Below, one piece after another: positions 8,805 through 18,543 of a DNA stretch of 35,781 bases. The DNA lies in assembly GCA_003165315.1 (NCBI GenBank), contig PLSX01000205.1, positions 1-35,781 on the forward strand, written 5' to 3'. Under the pieces are notes generated by a model, which saw only the letters and a program-made list of their open reading frames with translations, ran no database searches and was not told the DNA's origin. This stretch comes from Acidobacteriota bacterium (GTDB taxonomy: Bacteria > Acidobacteriota > Terriglobia > UBA7540). The translations under genes and the position numbers were made by a program. The stretch's first letter is position 1, and the number at the start of each line of letters is the position of its first letter.

Positions 8805-10577
8805 TTAATGCTTGGGAACCGACGCCCGGACGCGCGCCGCCTCTGCCTTGTCACCAGCCGCCTCCAGAGCGCGTGCTTCAGCTTCGTAAGCTTCGTAATA
8901 GGTCGCGTCCGACAGACGTGCGGCGCGGAATTGCGCTGCCGCGCCTCGTGGGTCGCCGAGCTTAAGCAAACAAGTCCCCAGGTAAAAGCGCGACTCCAAC
9001 TCCTGGGGATCAAGCTCCACGGCCTTCTGAAAATATACCTTCGACTGGGCGTAATTGCCTCGGGGGAAATAGACGATACCCAGCGCCTTATAGGCAAGAG
9101 CGTTCCCCGGCGCCACCCGGAGGGCCTGTTTGTAATCCTCAACACCCTCTTGCATTCGGCCCTGAATGTTGGCAACCTGGCCAAGCAAGACGTAGCAGTC
9201 AGTGGTTACACCCGCGAGGGGACGTTCACTGGCCAGATTGAGCTGGATGGCAAGACGGTATTCCTGCGCCGCCGCGTCCATTTTCCCGTCCCTTTGTTGC
9301 AACACAACCCCTCGCAGCATGTGAGCCAGGGCGGAATTGGGCGAGGCCAGGTAGGCCTGATCCCACAGGGTGACGTTGTCATGCCAGCGCGGGACTGAGC
9401 GCACATCCTGCACTGTCCACAAAACCATCAAAACCCCAAGCCCCAGGGCAGGGACAGTCCTGGGTCGCGCCAGGCGCCTCGGAAGCCAATCCAGGACAAA
9501 GCAGGCAAGAGCCAGGCAGGGGCCCACGGTGGGCAGAAACGAAAAGCGGTCTGCGACCGGCAGATTTACCTGGCGCACATCGAGTGTGGGCAACAGTGTG
9601 ACGCCCCACCAGATCAAGAGGAACCCCAGCATCGGTTCCCGCTTGCGCAGAAATAGCGCCGCCACAAGAATCAACAATGCAAGCTCCGGCCACGGCGAAT
9701 GCAGGCTTGACACCAGATCGAATGACCGGAAAATCGAAAGGTAGCGTGGCCAGAAGAAGAGTCTGGCATGCTGGCCCAGCAATCCCAGGGCGACGGCGCC
9801 CATGCGCCAAGTGGGTTTAAACAAATCGTGCGCCTCGGAAAAGCGGCCTAGCACCGCAATGCGGATGACCAGGTATACCACTACGGGGGCGACATAGATC
9901 ATCCAGCGAAAGAGCTTTCCCTCCCATGAAAGTTTCCCTGGGAAGAAGAACCAGTAAACCAGAAGCAGAAGCGGGAAGGTGAGCGCCATTTCCTTGAAGA
10001 ACAACGCGGGAAAGTAAGCGGCAGCCGCAAGCAGGTAACCACCCATCGCGCTGTCGCCAGTTCTCTCGGCGCGCACAAAGAGTAAGAATGCGAGCAGATA
10101 AAAGTAGCCGGCGCCAAGATCGGGGAGCGCTGAAATCCAGGCGACTGTTTCCACGTGCAGCGGGTGCAGCGCCCAAAGCAAGGCCCCGGCAAAAGCCAAA
10201 AGGGAGTTTGGCAACAATTCGCAAGCCAGGCGGAAAACCAGCCACACCGCGGCGGCGTAGAACAGCAGCAGCGCAAAGTGATAAATGAAGGGATTGGGCC
10301 CTTTTAATCGGTAAAGTGCCCAATAAGTGATGAATTGAAGGGGCCGATACATGTTATCCCGCTGGGCAGGCCCGCGGAATGACCAGACCGATCCCGTAAA
10401 GATTCGGGTCCAAAGGCCGGGATTTCTGAGGTAAGGATTTTCCAGAACCTGAGGAATATCGTCATGAACAAAAAGGTTGGATAGAGTCCCACAAAACACA
10501 ACGTAGGTCATGAGAAAGAGGCTGGCCCCGGCCAGACGCGGATGATCTTGAAGCCACCGGTTCCAACGTTCGAGCAA
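8805..10577 (-). CDS. TMTC-like GT-C membrane protein with TPR domain, copy 4
   Basis: 590-aa member of the copy 2/3/4 subfamily. D39-D40 occur in FVHDDIPQVLENP at exactly the same residue numbers as in copies 2 and 3. Further marks are LHPLHVETVAWISAL, FFKEMALTFP and VADRFSFLPTVG. About ten membrane segments are followed by TPR units at ~400-575 and an Ala-rich tail. The start is TTG at 10577 with a GAGG element roughly ten bases before it. A perfect TATAAT on the minus strand about 90 bp upstream (10668-10673) suggests that transcription of copies 4, 3 and 2 begins here, separate from copy 5. Role inferred as for the family. Confidence 0.82.
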   Translation of the reverse strand: MLERWNRWLQDHPRLAGASLFLMTYVVFCGTLSNLFVHDDIPQVLENPYLRNPGLWTRIFTGSVWSFRGPAQRDNMYRPLQFITYWALYRLKGPNPFIYHFALLLFYAAAVWLVFRLACELLPNSLLAFAGALLWALHPLHVETVAWISALPDLGAGYFYLLAFLLFVRAERTGDSAMGGYLLAAAAYFPALFFKEMALTFPLLLLVYWFFFPGKLSWEGKLFRWMIYVAPVVVYLVIRIAVLGRFSEAHDLFKPTWRMGAVALGLLGQHARLFFWPRYLSIFRSFDLVSSLHSPWPELALLILVAALFLRKREPMLGFLLIWWGVTLLPTLDVRQVNLPVADRFSFLPTVGPCLALACFVLDWLPRRLARPRTVPALGLGVLMVLWTVQDVRSVPRWHDNVTLWDQAYLASPNSALAHMLRGVVLQQRDGKMDAAAQEYRLAIQLNLASERPLAGVTTDCYVLLGQVANIQGRMQEGVEDYKQALRVAPGNALAYKALGIVYFPRGNYAQSKVYFQKAVELDPQELESRFYLGTCLLKLGDPRGAAAQFRAARLSDATYYEAYEAEARALEAAGDKAEAARVRASVPKH

Positions 10578-10667
10578 GAGCTTGCCTCACTTGGGAACTC
10601 ATCGCAGGCGCATCACCATTCGTCAATATTCGGTCCACCCGCGCCAGTCGAGCTGAAATTCGGAACG

Positions 10668-10673
10668 ATTATA
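10668..10673 (-). promoter_or_regulatory. Possible -10 box for copies 4-3-2
   Basis: TATAAT is read on the minus strand in the 217-bp gap between copies 5 and 4. The -35 region 17-18 bases up is only T-rich (TATTTT/TTTTTT). If used, the leader to the TTG start at 10577 is about 85 nt. Confidence 0.35.
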
Positions 10674-10794
10674 GCGGTAAATAGCTGGGGAAAAAATAAG
10701 TATAAGGGGGGATCAGCTTACCAAAGTACTGGCCTACGAATTTATTTTGCCGCCTTCAGCGCCCACCCCATGCGGGGAAAACACGGAGGCATTT

Positions 10795-12555
10795 CTATTT
10801 TGAAGGGGCTGCCGCCCCTGAAGTCAATGCCTCCAACTGCTGCCGCGCGGCGGCGTTTTCCGGATTGTACTTAAGTTCCTGATTGAATTCGTATTCGGCG
10901 GCAGCACTATTGTTCTGCCCGCGCAGGACCATGGCTAACGCAAAGTGATAGCCCGGAGCGGAAGGGCGAGCCTGGATCGCCCGCTGCATGTAGGGTATCG
11001 CCTCATCGGCCCGCCCCTGCCGCCAAATGCAGAGTCCAAGACAGATCAGTGTATCGGAATCCTGGTCATTCACACTGAGCGCCCGCAGCAGATAGGGTTC
11101 CGCCGCCTCGGGTTTTCCCAGCTTGTAATAGGCATAGCCAAGGTCATAGTTTGAAAGCCAATATCTGGGCTCGCGCGCCAGGACCTTAGTATAAAGAGCA
11201 ATAGCGGCATCAGGATACCCCGTGTCCAACAGCGCGGTTCCCAGATTGGTGCAGATCAAATTATCGTGGGGGGCGATCGAATATGCTCTTTGATAAAGCA
11301 GCAAGTCGCTTGCCCAGTATGTCTGTTGGGTTACGGTCCCCAACGCGTAAGCCAGCCCCAGCAGAGCGAGGCCAGCGAGTTCCAGATTCCTGGAGCGGGC
11401 GCGCCAATGGTCGGCGATCTTCACCAGACCCAGTGAAACCAGTAGAACAAAGCCGATGGATGGAATATACAAATAACGGTCATGCGCAATATCGCCCTCG
11501 CTAAAGGTGCGGAGCCAGAGCACGGGAATAATCGGCAGCGCGATCCAGCAGCAGGCAAGCAGAGCCAGCCGTGGGTCTTCAAGCCTGGTAATGCCCCATG
11601 CCACTGCGAGGAAGATCGCAACCAGAAAAATTGTCGGAACCCAAAACGCCGCCGACGCCGCGCTGGTAATGTAGGGCAAGCCATAAAGCCCGATGATCCC
11701 CATGGGAAAGAGCAAGTGGCGCACATACAGCCAGATGATGGAGGGCTCGGTCAGCGCCATGCTCTTCCAGTTCAGGGGCGTCACGGAGTGCGAAAATCCA
11801 TGCAAGATGTGCGCACGCAGGAGACCATACAAAACCGTCAGGGTGAAGAAGGGCAGGAAATGCTTGAGCGCGCCGGCGAATCGGGAAATCCAGGAACTCT
11901 CTTCCGCATAGAGCCACGCATAAACAAAAACCAGGGGGCCAAGAATGACGGTGGTCTCTTTTTCGAGCAGACCCACGACAAAAAGCATCAGCGACAGACC
12001 CAGCCAACCCCAGCGATTTCCCTGGTGAAATCGCAAGTACGCCAGAAAACTACCGATCAGTGAGAGTGCCGTCAGGGGATCGGAAACGCCTGATACCCAG
12101 GCGACGCTCTCAATATGGACAGGATGGAGAGCAAAGAGCGTTGCGGCGCTGAAGGCCATCCCATTGCTGCCACCGAGGCGGAGAACCAGGAGAAACACCA
12201 GATAGGTCACGGCGACATGGCACAGGATTGTAGTAAGGTGCCATCCTGGCGGGTTAATCCCGAACATCGCGTGGTTCAATCGGAACCAAAGCAGAAATAG
12301 GGGACGGTAATAATCACCCCGGACATTGGGATATAACTCCCCCCAGACATGGGTGGTAAAGTAGTGCGGTAAGTATCGCCACGCGTGGATGGCGGGGTTC
12401 TGGATAATTTGTGGTTTGTCGTCGTAGACGAACTGAAACCCGAGAGTGGGAACGTAAACAAGAAAGGCAATGGCACAAGCAAGGGTTTCCCCGACGCCGC
12501 GCCGTCCGATCCAACCCGCCACGCCTGCGTATTCTGGGGAAGTCTCAACCTGCAT
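10795..12555 (-). CDS. TMTC-like GT-C membrane protein with TPR domain, copy 5
   Basis: 586-aa family member that resembles copy 1 rather than its minus-strand neighbours. D45-D46 are in FVYDDKPQIIQNPAI, followed by a loop with YYRPLFLLWFRLNHAMFG that closely matches YYRPIFLLWLRINDAVFG in copy 1. LHPVHIESVAWVSGV, LLEKETTVI and AHDRYLYIPSIG follow. TPR units occupy ~440-575. The start is ATG with a poor ribosome site. Copies 1 and 5 therefore form one subfamily at the two ends of the cluster, flanking the 2/3/4 subfamily. Membrane location and GT-C fold are well supported; the glycosyltransferase role is inferred. Confidence 0.83.
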   Translation of the reverse strand: MQVETSPEYAGVAGWIGRRGVGETLACAIAFLVYVPTLGFQFVYDDKPQIIQNPAIHAWRYLPHYFTTHVWGELYPNVRGDYYRPLFLLWFRLNHAMFGINPPGWHLTTILCHVAVTYLVFLLVLRLGGSNGMAFSAATLFALHPVHIESVAWVSGVSDPLTALSLIGSFLAYLRFHQGNRWGWLGLSLMLFVVGLLEKETTVILGPLVFVYAWLYAEESSWISRFAGALKHFLPFFTLTVLYGLLRAHILHGFSHSVTPLNWKSMALTEPSIIWLYVRHLLFPMGIIGLYGLPYITSAASAAFWVPTIFLVAIFLAVAWGITRLEDPRLALLACCWIALPIIPVLWLRTFSEGDIAHDRYLYIPSIGFVLLVSLGLVKIADHWRARSRNLELAGLALLGLAYALGTVTQQTYWASDLLLYQRAYSIAPHDNLICTNLGTALLDTGYPDAAIALYTKVLAREPRYWLSNYDLGYAYYKLGKPEAAEPYLLRALSVNDQDSDTLICLGLCIWRQGRADEAIPYMQRAIQARPSAPGYHFALAMVLRGQNNSAAAEYEFNQELKYNPENAAARQQLEALTSGAAAPSK

Positions 12556-12643
12556 GATTTGCCGGACTCATGAATTGATCAGTCTCCGCCTGATCCTTTG
12601 CAACTTCTCCGAACAACGCCATCGGGACCCAGTATCATGCCGT

Positions 12644-13342
12644 TCAGGGCTTCACGCCGGTCACCAAGAGCGCTCCGTTTGTCTTGAAACGCTGCAACTG
12701 CGACGCATCGCGGAACCATCGGCCGGTGTATACCTCCGGAGTGGGCGAGGTGTCAGGGATTTGCTGGTGCTGGACTTTGCGAAAACCCGCAGCATGGAAC
12801 TGCTCCTGCCATTCCGCAGCAGAAAGCAGGCTGGTGGGAATTTCGAAGTTCTGCTTCCATTGGTGGCAGTCGAGATTGTCGCGGTAGTAATTGATCAGAA
12901 TCCATGCAGACCCGCCAGGCGCGAGTACCCGAAAGATTTCCCCCAACCCGCGCGCAACGTCATGCCAATAATAAGCGGATTCAATCGAAATGACTTTGGT
13001 GAAGGAATCGGACGGCGCGGGAATCTCCTCCGCGGTTCCTTGGAGGAAGCTGGCATTGGGAAGGGCTGCGCCCGCAAGCTGCGCCCGCCGCACCATTTCA
13101 TCCGAAACGTCCACACCCACAATGGCGCCTTTAGGCAAATGTTCAGCGAGCCGACGCACCAGCCATCCGCTTCCGCAACCCACGTCGAGCACGCGATCCG
13201 CGGATTGCAATTCCATCAGCGCAAGCATGGGGATGACGATGGGAAGGTGGTTCTCCTCCATCTGCTCGCCGCGGCCTGCTTCCGCCCAGCGGTTGAATTC
13301 TTCCCGGAGCTTGAGTTCTGGCGTGTGGTTCGGCAAAGTCAT
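12644..13342 (-). CDS. Class I SAM-dependent methyltransferase (UbiE/Methyltransf_11 type)
   Basis: Soluble Rossmann-fold methyltransferase of 232 aa from the chosen start. Motif I is VLDVGCGSGWLVRRLAEHL (SAM glycine loop), motif II has the acidic VGVDVSDEM, and motif post-I is FLQGTAEEIPAPSDSF. A late segment IFRVLAPGGSAWI corresponds to motif III. The substrate cannot be read from sequence. The frame is open to 13387, but the ATG at 13342 (MTLPNHTPE) has GCGAGG about nine bases upstream and is preferred. It lies 84 bp downstream of another methyltransferase on the same strand, with which it may be co-transcribed; the two are not close relatives. Confidence 0.9.
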   Translation of the reverse strand: MTLPNHTPELKLREEFNRWAEAGRGEQMEENHLPIVIPMLALMELQSADRVLDVGCGSGWLVRRLAEHLPKGAIVGVDVSDEMVRRAQLAGAALPNASFLQGTAEEIPAPSDSFTKVISIESAYYWHDVARGLGEIFRVLAPGGSAWILINYYRDNLDCHQWKQNFEIPTSLLSAAEWQEQFHAAGFRKVQHQQIPDTSPTPEVYTGRWFRDASQLQRFKTNGALLVTGVKP

Positions 13343-13426
13343 CGCAAAAAACCTCGCCCGAGATTCTACCAGAGCGAGACTCGGCACGCCGGACCATTTG
13401 AGAGTAGATTGTGAGGTTTCCCCATC

Positions 13427-14503
13427 CTACGGATAGGAAATAATCACCGACTCCGGCATGGGTGGCTGCCGGAAGTGCTCGCTGCGCGTGAATCCCGCAT
13501 TGCTGAACATGCGTTCGTGCTCGGCAAATGTATACGCATCGCCATGTGCGGTGGAGCCCAACATCGTCATGCTGAAGGTGGCAGCGTCGGGCGGCGTAAC
13601 GCGATCGTCATTGGGCACAAATTCCAAAGTCACCGCGCGGCCCTCGGGCGCCAGTGCGGCATGCACCTTGCGCAGCAGCGCTTCGTTGGTGAGGACATCA
13701 AAATGATGCAGGAAGTTCGTCAGCAGAACCAAGTCATAGCCTTTGCCGAATTCGACCTCAAAAGCGCTGCCCGCGATGGTGGAATAGCGGGATTCGACGC
13801 CTGACTTGCGCGCATTCTCTTTGGCCACTTCCAATACGTTTGGCCAGTCGATCGCCACAATTTCGGCTTGCGGGTTGTGGCGGGCGATGTCGATACCAAA
13901 AAGTCCGTGACCGGCAGCGATATCCAGCACGCGGCATCTTCCGCCTTTTTCCGCCCCCACCAATTTCGAGATGATCTCCGCGGGCATCTTCATCATCGGC
14001 GCCATGTTGCGGGCGAACTGCACCCAGATGGGATTGTCGTAACTCACTGTCCCTTCTTCGCTCATGACCGTGCCACCCTTGCGCACGGCATCCGTTAGAT
14101 GATCGAATGCATGGAGCAGTTCAGGCGCGTCCAGGAAGTCCGCCACGCTGCCCATGTAAGCGGGCGAGCGGCGGTCAAGAAACACGGCTGAGTCCGGAGT
14201 CAATCCGTATTGAGAGTCTTTCTTGGTGAGGAAGCCCATCACGGTGAGGTAATCGCAAAGAATGCGAATGCCCCGTTCTGCGGCTCCGGAGCGCACGGCG
14301 ATTTGCTCTGCCGTAGTCTGCCGGTCTCCGATAATCGTGAAGACATCAAGGTCAATGGCGGCCTTCATGGCCGCTGATGCCTGGTAAGCGAAAAAGGTTT
14401 GGAAGAGTCGCCCGGGGTTGGGCATGGCTGCAGCCGCGGGAGAAGGTCCCGTCGCTCCTGCCTGAGGGTTTCCAACAACATCGGGTGCTGTGGGTTGGCT
14501 CAT
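13427..14503 (-). CDS. O-methyltransferase, plant/bacterial dimeric family (Methyltransf_2 type)
   Basis: 358-aa SAM-dependent methyltransferase with an N-terminal dimerisation/winged-helix domain (about residues 30-110, 'QASAAMKAAIDLDVF...TAEQIAVRSGAAERGIRIL') and a C-terminal catalytic domain. The SAM loop is VLDIAAGHGLFGIDIARHN, the acidic residue after beta-2 is in VAIDWPNVLEVA, and DLVLLTNFLHHFD is the typical motif IV. Relatives methylate hydroxyls of small aromatic or polyketide compounds (acetylserotonin, hydroxyneurosporene), but here no biosynthetic cluster surrounds it, so the substrate stays open. The start at 14503 (MSQPTAP) has GGAGGAGG a few bases upstream and is chosen over the slightly longer frame from 14521. 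Confidence 0.9.
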   Translation of the reverse strand: MSQPTAPDVVGNPQAGATGPSPAAAAMPNPGRLFQTFFAYQASAAMKAAIDLDVFTIIGDRQTTAEQIAVRSGAAERGIRILCDYLTVMGFLTKKDSQYGLTPDSAVFLDRRSPAYMGSVADFLDAPELLHAFDHLTDAVRKGGTVMSEEGTVSYDNPIWVQFARNMAPMMKMPAEIISKLVGAEKGGRCRVLDIAAGHGLFGIDIARHNPQAEIVAIDWPNVLEVAKENARKSGVESRYSTIAGSAFEVEFGKGYDLVLLTNFLHHFDVLTNEALLRKVHAALAPEGRAVTLEFVPNDDRVTPPDAATFSMTMLGSTAHGDAYTFAEHERMFSNAGFTRSEHFRQPPMPESVIISYP

Positions 14504-14696
14504 CGAAAGTCCTCCTCCCAAGATGGAAAGCGTGGTCTTGGCGTGGCGTGGTGCAGCGGTGGTTCAGCGCTTTTCACCACGAAGACGCCAGGAGCCCCAG
14601 GAAATAGGCCGATTCTTGGCCGACTATGCAATTTTGCGATCAAGCCCTGATCGATGACCGCCCGGGGAGCCCAAGAGACATCCGAACGGCGTTACC

Positions 14697-16310
<1,614 letters not shown>

Positions 16311-16537
16311 GGAGCGAAGCTTTGGAGGGCGTGCCGCTTGCTGCCGCTTTTTACCCAGCCGGCTTGCTGGCTGGAAATCGATCGGGAACAAGGAGTCGAG
16401 AATCTGGCGGGATTCTCGCAGGCAGGAATGTGCTCTGGTACGATGCATGATGAGTGAGGCGATGATTCGGACTTTCGCAAGCAAGCTTGCGATAAGGAAA
16501 GCGGCAGCAAGCTGCACGCCCTCCAAAGCTTCGCTCC
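16311..16537. repeat. Fold-back element, copy A (40-bp arms)
   Basis: Two 40-bp arms, 16311-16350 and 16498-16537, are reverse complements with a single mismatch and enclose a 147-bp loop that itself holds hairpins (GAGAATC...GATTCTC; TCGCAAGCAAGCTTGCGA). A related element lies at 31695-31860 in the opposite orientation. Homology between the two copies extends outside the arms, here from about 16258 (CTCACCAGCCTCGCC) to about 16650 (the reverse complement of CTCACCAC). No transposase is encoded, so it is either a non-autonomous MITE-like element or a dispersed structured repeat. Confidence 0.8.
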
Positions 16538-16754
16538 GTCTCCCTAAACAGACTGTCCTCAACGCGGTACGGGGAGAATGAACGGTATGGTCTCGAAAAG
16601 ACTGAGCTCAGGTTCCGCTTTTCCAAAGTGTGGTGAGAGATCGGGGCTCGGGAAGGGCGCCCGCGAGGGGCGCCCCAACGACATTCGACATGGAATATGG
16701 GAAGAGTGTTGCTCGCGGAGGTTTCGGACGCAATCAAAAACCCGAATGCGAAAG

Positions 16755-17312
16755 TTAGTTGGCCCGTTCCAGGTACTTGCCTTCGTTGGTATCGACGCGG
16801 ATGATTTCGCCTTCGTTGATGAAGGGCGGAACCTGCACCACCACTCCGGTCTCAAGCTTGGCGGGCTTTGTCACATTGGTGGCTGATCCGCCTTTGATTC
16901 CTGGCTCGGTTTGAACCACCTTCAGGTCCACCGTGGCAGGCAGCTCGACGTCCACGGGCCGGCCTTCAAAGAACGCGACCTTCAGCATCACTTCCGGAAT
17001 CATGTAAGCGGCGCGATCGCCCACAGCTTCCTTGGTGAGGCGGATCTGCTCATAATTCGCGGTGTTCATGAAGTAGTAGGAATCGCCGTCGGCATAGAGG
17101 TACTGCATCTCGATGTCGTCGATCTGGGCTTTCTCCACGGTATCTTCTGAGCGGAAGCGATGGTCGTTCATGGCGCCGGTGCGCAGGTTGCGCATTTTGG
17201 CCTGGACGAATGCCCGTAGGTTGCCGGGGGTGCGGTGCTCGGCCTTGTAGATGGTAAAAAGCTCGCCGTTGTGCCGGATGATCATTCCGGGACGGAGATC
17301 ATTCGCATTCAT
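16755..17312 (-). CDS. efp: Translation elongation factor P
   Basis: EF-P binds ribosomes stalled on consecutive prolines and promotes peptide-bond formation. The 185-aa length and all three beta-barrel domains match the family: KOW-like N-domain (MNANDLRPGMIIRHNGELF), middle domain (YLYADGDSYYFMNTANYEQI) and C-terminal OB domain (ETGVVVQVPPFINEGEIIRVDT). The loop that reaches the peptidyl-transferase centre reads TPGNLRAF, so the tip position, Lys34 in E. coli and Arg32 in the EarP type, is Asn31 here. No epmA, epmB or earP is in the window. AAGGA precedes the ATG, and a strong promoter lies about 80 bp upstream. Single-gene unit. Confidence 0.97.
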   Translation of the reverse strand: MNANDLRPGMIIRHNGELFTIYKAEHRTPGNLRAFVQAKMRNLRTGAMNDHRFRSEDTVEKAQIDDIEMQYLYADGDSYYFMNTANYEQIRLTKEAVGDRAAYMIPEVMLKVAFFEGRPVDVELPATVDLKVVQTEPGIKGGSATNVTKPAKLETGVVVQVPPFINEGEIIRVDTNEGKYLERAN

Positions 17313-17395
17313 AGATTATTCCTTCATTCTGCTGATGGTGGGGCTTGAAACAGGTGGAGAACTGGCAGTCCTTTCCCGCGAGAGCCCAATAAAGA

Positions 17396-17424
17396 ATTCT
17401 AACGGCATCCGGCATTTCCGTCAA
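17396..17424 (-). promoter_or_regulatory. Promoter of efp
   Basis: Minus-strand TTGACG (17419-17424) and TAGAAT (17396-17401) are separated by exactly 17 bases. The expected transcript begins near 17389, giving a leader of about 75 nt to the efp start at 17312. The promoter abuts the ~100-bp terminal-inverted-repeat element that begins at 17439. Confidence 0.65.
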
Positions 17425-17438
17425 CCACACCCCGGGGG

Positions 17439-17542
17439 TAGTGGTACAGTTTGGTGTAGAGGCGGCGGAATTTATCCCGATCTCATCGGGACGCCGCCAT
17501 ATGGCGAGGTAAACTCGCCGCTACAACATCAAACTGCACCAC
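17439..17542 (+). repeat. ~100-bp TIR element, copy 1
   Basis: Short non-coding element bounded by imperfect terminal inverted repeats: GTGGTACAGTTTGGTGTAG at the left and its near reverse complement (17521-17542, ending AAACTGCACCAC) at the right. Inside are two hairpins, a GCGGCG...CGCCGC pair with a smaller TCCCGAT/ATCGGGA nested in it, and GGCGAG-GTAAA-CTCGCC. A second, inverted copy occurs at 21134-21218. The compact, transposase-free layout is MITE- or REP-like. Confidence 0.75.
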
Positions 17543-17727
17543 GATGTCGCCGGGACCAGCGGATTCGGAATCTGTGGACCAGGGCTCGGCTCGAGACAGT
17601 GCGGGCTCATGCAGCAGGCGCCATAACCAACCGAGGCCCGCTTTGCTGGAGCGCCGTAGCGGCGAAGCACAAGACTGTCACAGCTTTTAAGCGAATCCTG
17701 GCTGATTCTAGTAGGGGCTAAAAGAGT
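17543..17727. other. Spacer, nothing recognised
   Basis: Between the TIR element and the GNAT toxin gene I find no ORF with gene-like composition and no strong hairpin. Confidence 0.4.
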
Positions 17728-18267
17728 TCAAGATATCATCGCACTCTTGACAATATCGAATCTCATGCTTGGATGTGTCTTTTCGGGGCTGGAGTAGTGC
17801 TTGTTAAATACAAATCCATTCTTTTCATACCACGAAATAGACTTCGGATATGCATCCAGGGTAATAAACCGGCAGCCGATGTGAAGGTCTTGATTCAATC
17901 GAATCGCCAGGCTAATGGCATATTTTGGAAGTTGGGTTCCGATGCGGTTTTTTCCTTGCAGTTCCTTTTGAACCCCGATCCTTCCAATTCTTAGGGCGGA
18001 AAACGTGTAAATGGACCGGTGAAAATTGAAGAGATTTCTTTTTTCGCCTGTTTTCAGGATGATGCAGTCGGCAAGCATCGTCAGGTAGCCAACAATAACG
18101 CTGTCCAAAAGCGCCAACCGGGTGCAGGAGAGGTGCTCATCCTGATATCGGGCAGCGTCATGCTTTAGGAAGTCGTTTAGGTCGGAATCATCACAATCAA
18201 AACTGCTGACATTGTGTTTTCTTGGATCGAAGCGGACTATTTGCAGGTCGGCCAGGGATATGGACAT
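17728..18267 (-). CDS. GNAT acetyltransferase, probable TA toxin (TacT-like)
   Basis: 179-aa single-domain GNAT protein. The opening (SFDCDDSDLNDFLKHDA) followed by LALLDSVIVGYLTML is typical of the TacT/AtaT class of toxins, which acetylate aminoacyl-tRNA and block translation. Acetyl-CoA motif A is RIGRIGVQKELQGKNRIG (a slightly stretched Q/RxxGxG loop), and motif B near the end is ITLDAYPKSISWYEKNGF. It is second in a two-gene unit, 23 bp after a 50-aa gene that I take for the antitoxin. The ATG is preceded by CAGGA. Fold certain; toxin role inferred from the family and the pairing. Confidence 0.85.
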   Translation of the reverse strand: MSISLADLQIVRFDPRKHNVSSFDCDDSDLNDFLKHDAARYQDEHLSCTRLALLDSVIVGYLTMLADCIILKTGEKRNLFNFHRSIYTFSALRIGRIGVQKELQGKNRIGTQLPKYAISLAIRLNQDLHIGCRFITLDAYPKSISWYEKNGFVFNKHYSSPEKTHPSMRFDIVKSAMIS

Positions 18268-18290
18268 TTCCTGAAGTAGGAAGGAGAGGG

Positions 18291-18443
18291 TTATTTTTCC
18301 GATGCCTTAGCCTCTGCAACAAGCCTTGCCATCCAGAGCTTGCGTTCAGCGGAGATTGGCTCTGAGATTTTTGTTTGCTCAAGAAACACCTTGGCATCCT
18401 TACCTTTTAACATCGGCGTTGCTTCAATGGGTCGTGCCATCAT
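18291..18443 (-). CDS. Short probable antitoxin of the GNAT toxin
   Basis: 50-aa protein (MMARPIEATPMLKGKDAKVF...), charged and helical in its second half (SAERKLWMARLVAEAKASEK). It lacks the ribbon-helix-helix of the usual DUF1778/TacA antitoxins. From memory, small proteins with a 'PTP-LKGKDA-FL' core lie directly upstream of GNAT toxins in various bacteria and archaea, and the spacing here (23 bp, same strand, shared promoter) fits that arrangement. The reading frame is open upstream to 18707, but that part includes the promoter and repeat DNA, so the start is placed at 18443 (or the next Met codon, 18440), with GAGGTG upstream. Confidence 0.7.
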   Translation of the reverse strand: MMARPIEATPMLKGKDAKVFLEQTKISEPISAERKLWMARLVAEAKASEK

Positions 18444-18489
18444 GTCACCTCGACAACGTTTACGGGCCAATCTCCAGGGAAGACGGATC

Positions 18490-18538
18490 CGTATATATAT
18501 AGCAAATATCATGTTAGCTATAGAGGCTGGGTTGTCAA
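18490..18538 (-). promoter_or_regulatory. Promoter and possible operator of the TA unit
   Basis: On the minus strand a perfect TTGACA (18533-18538) is followed after 16 bases by TAACAT (18511-18516); an AT-rich TATATATAT run comes next. An inverted repeat ATAGCTAA-N7-TTTGCTAT (7 of 8 positions paired) covers the -10 box and spacer end, where autoregulation by the antitoxin or the complex would act. Confidence 0.6.
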
Positions 18539-18543
18539 GGTTC

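Noticed and set aside
12470-13414. 314-aa plus-strand ORF
   Set aside because: Antisense to a clear SAM methyltransferase; no motif of its own.
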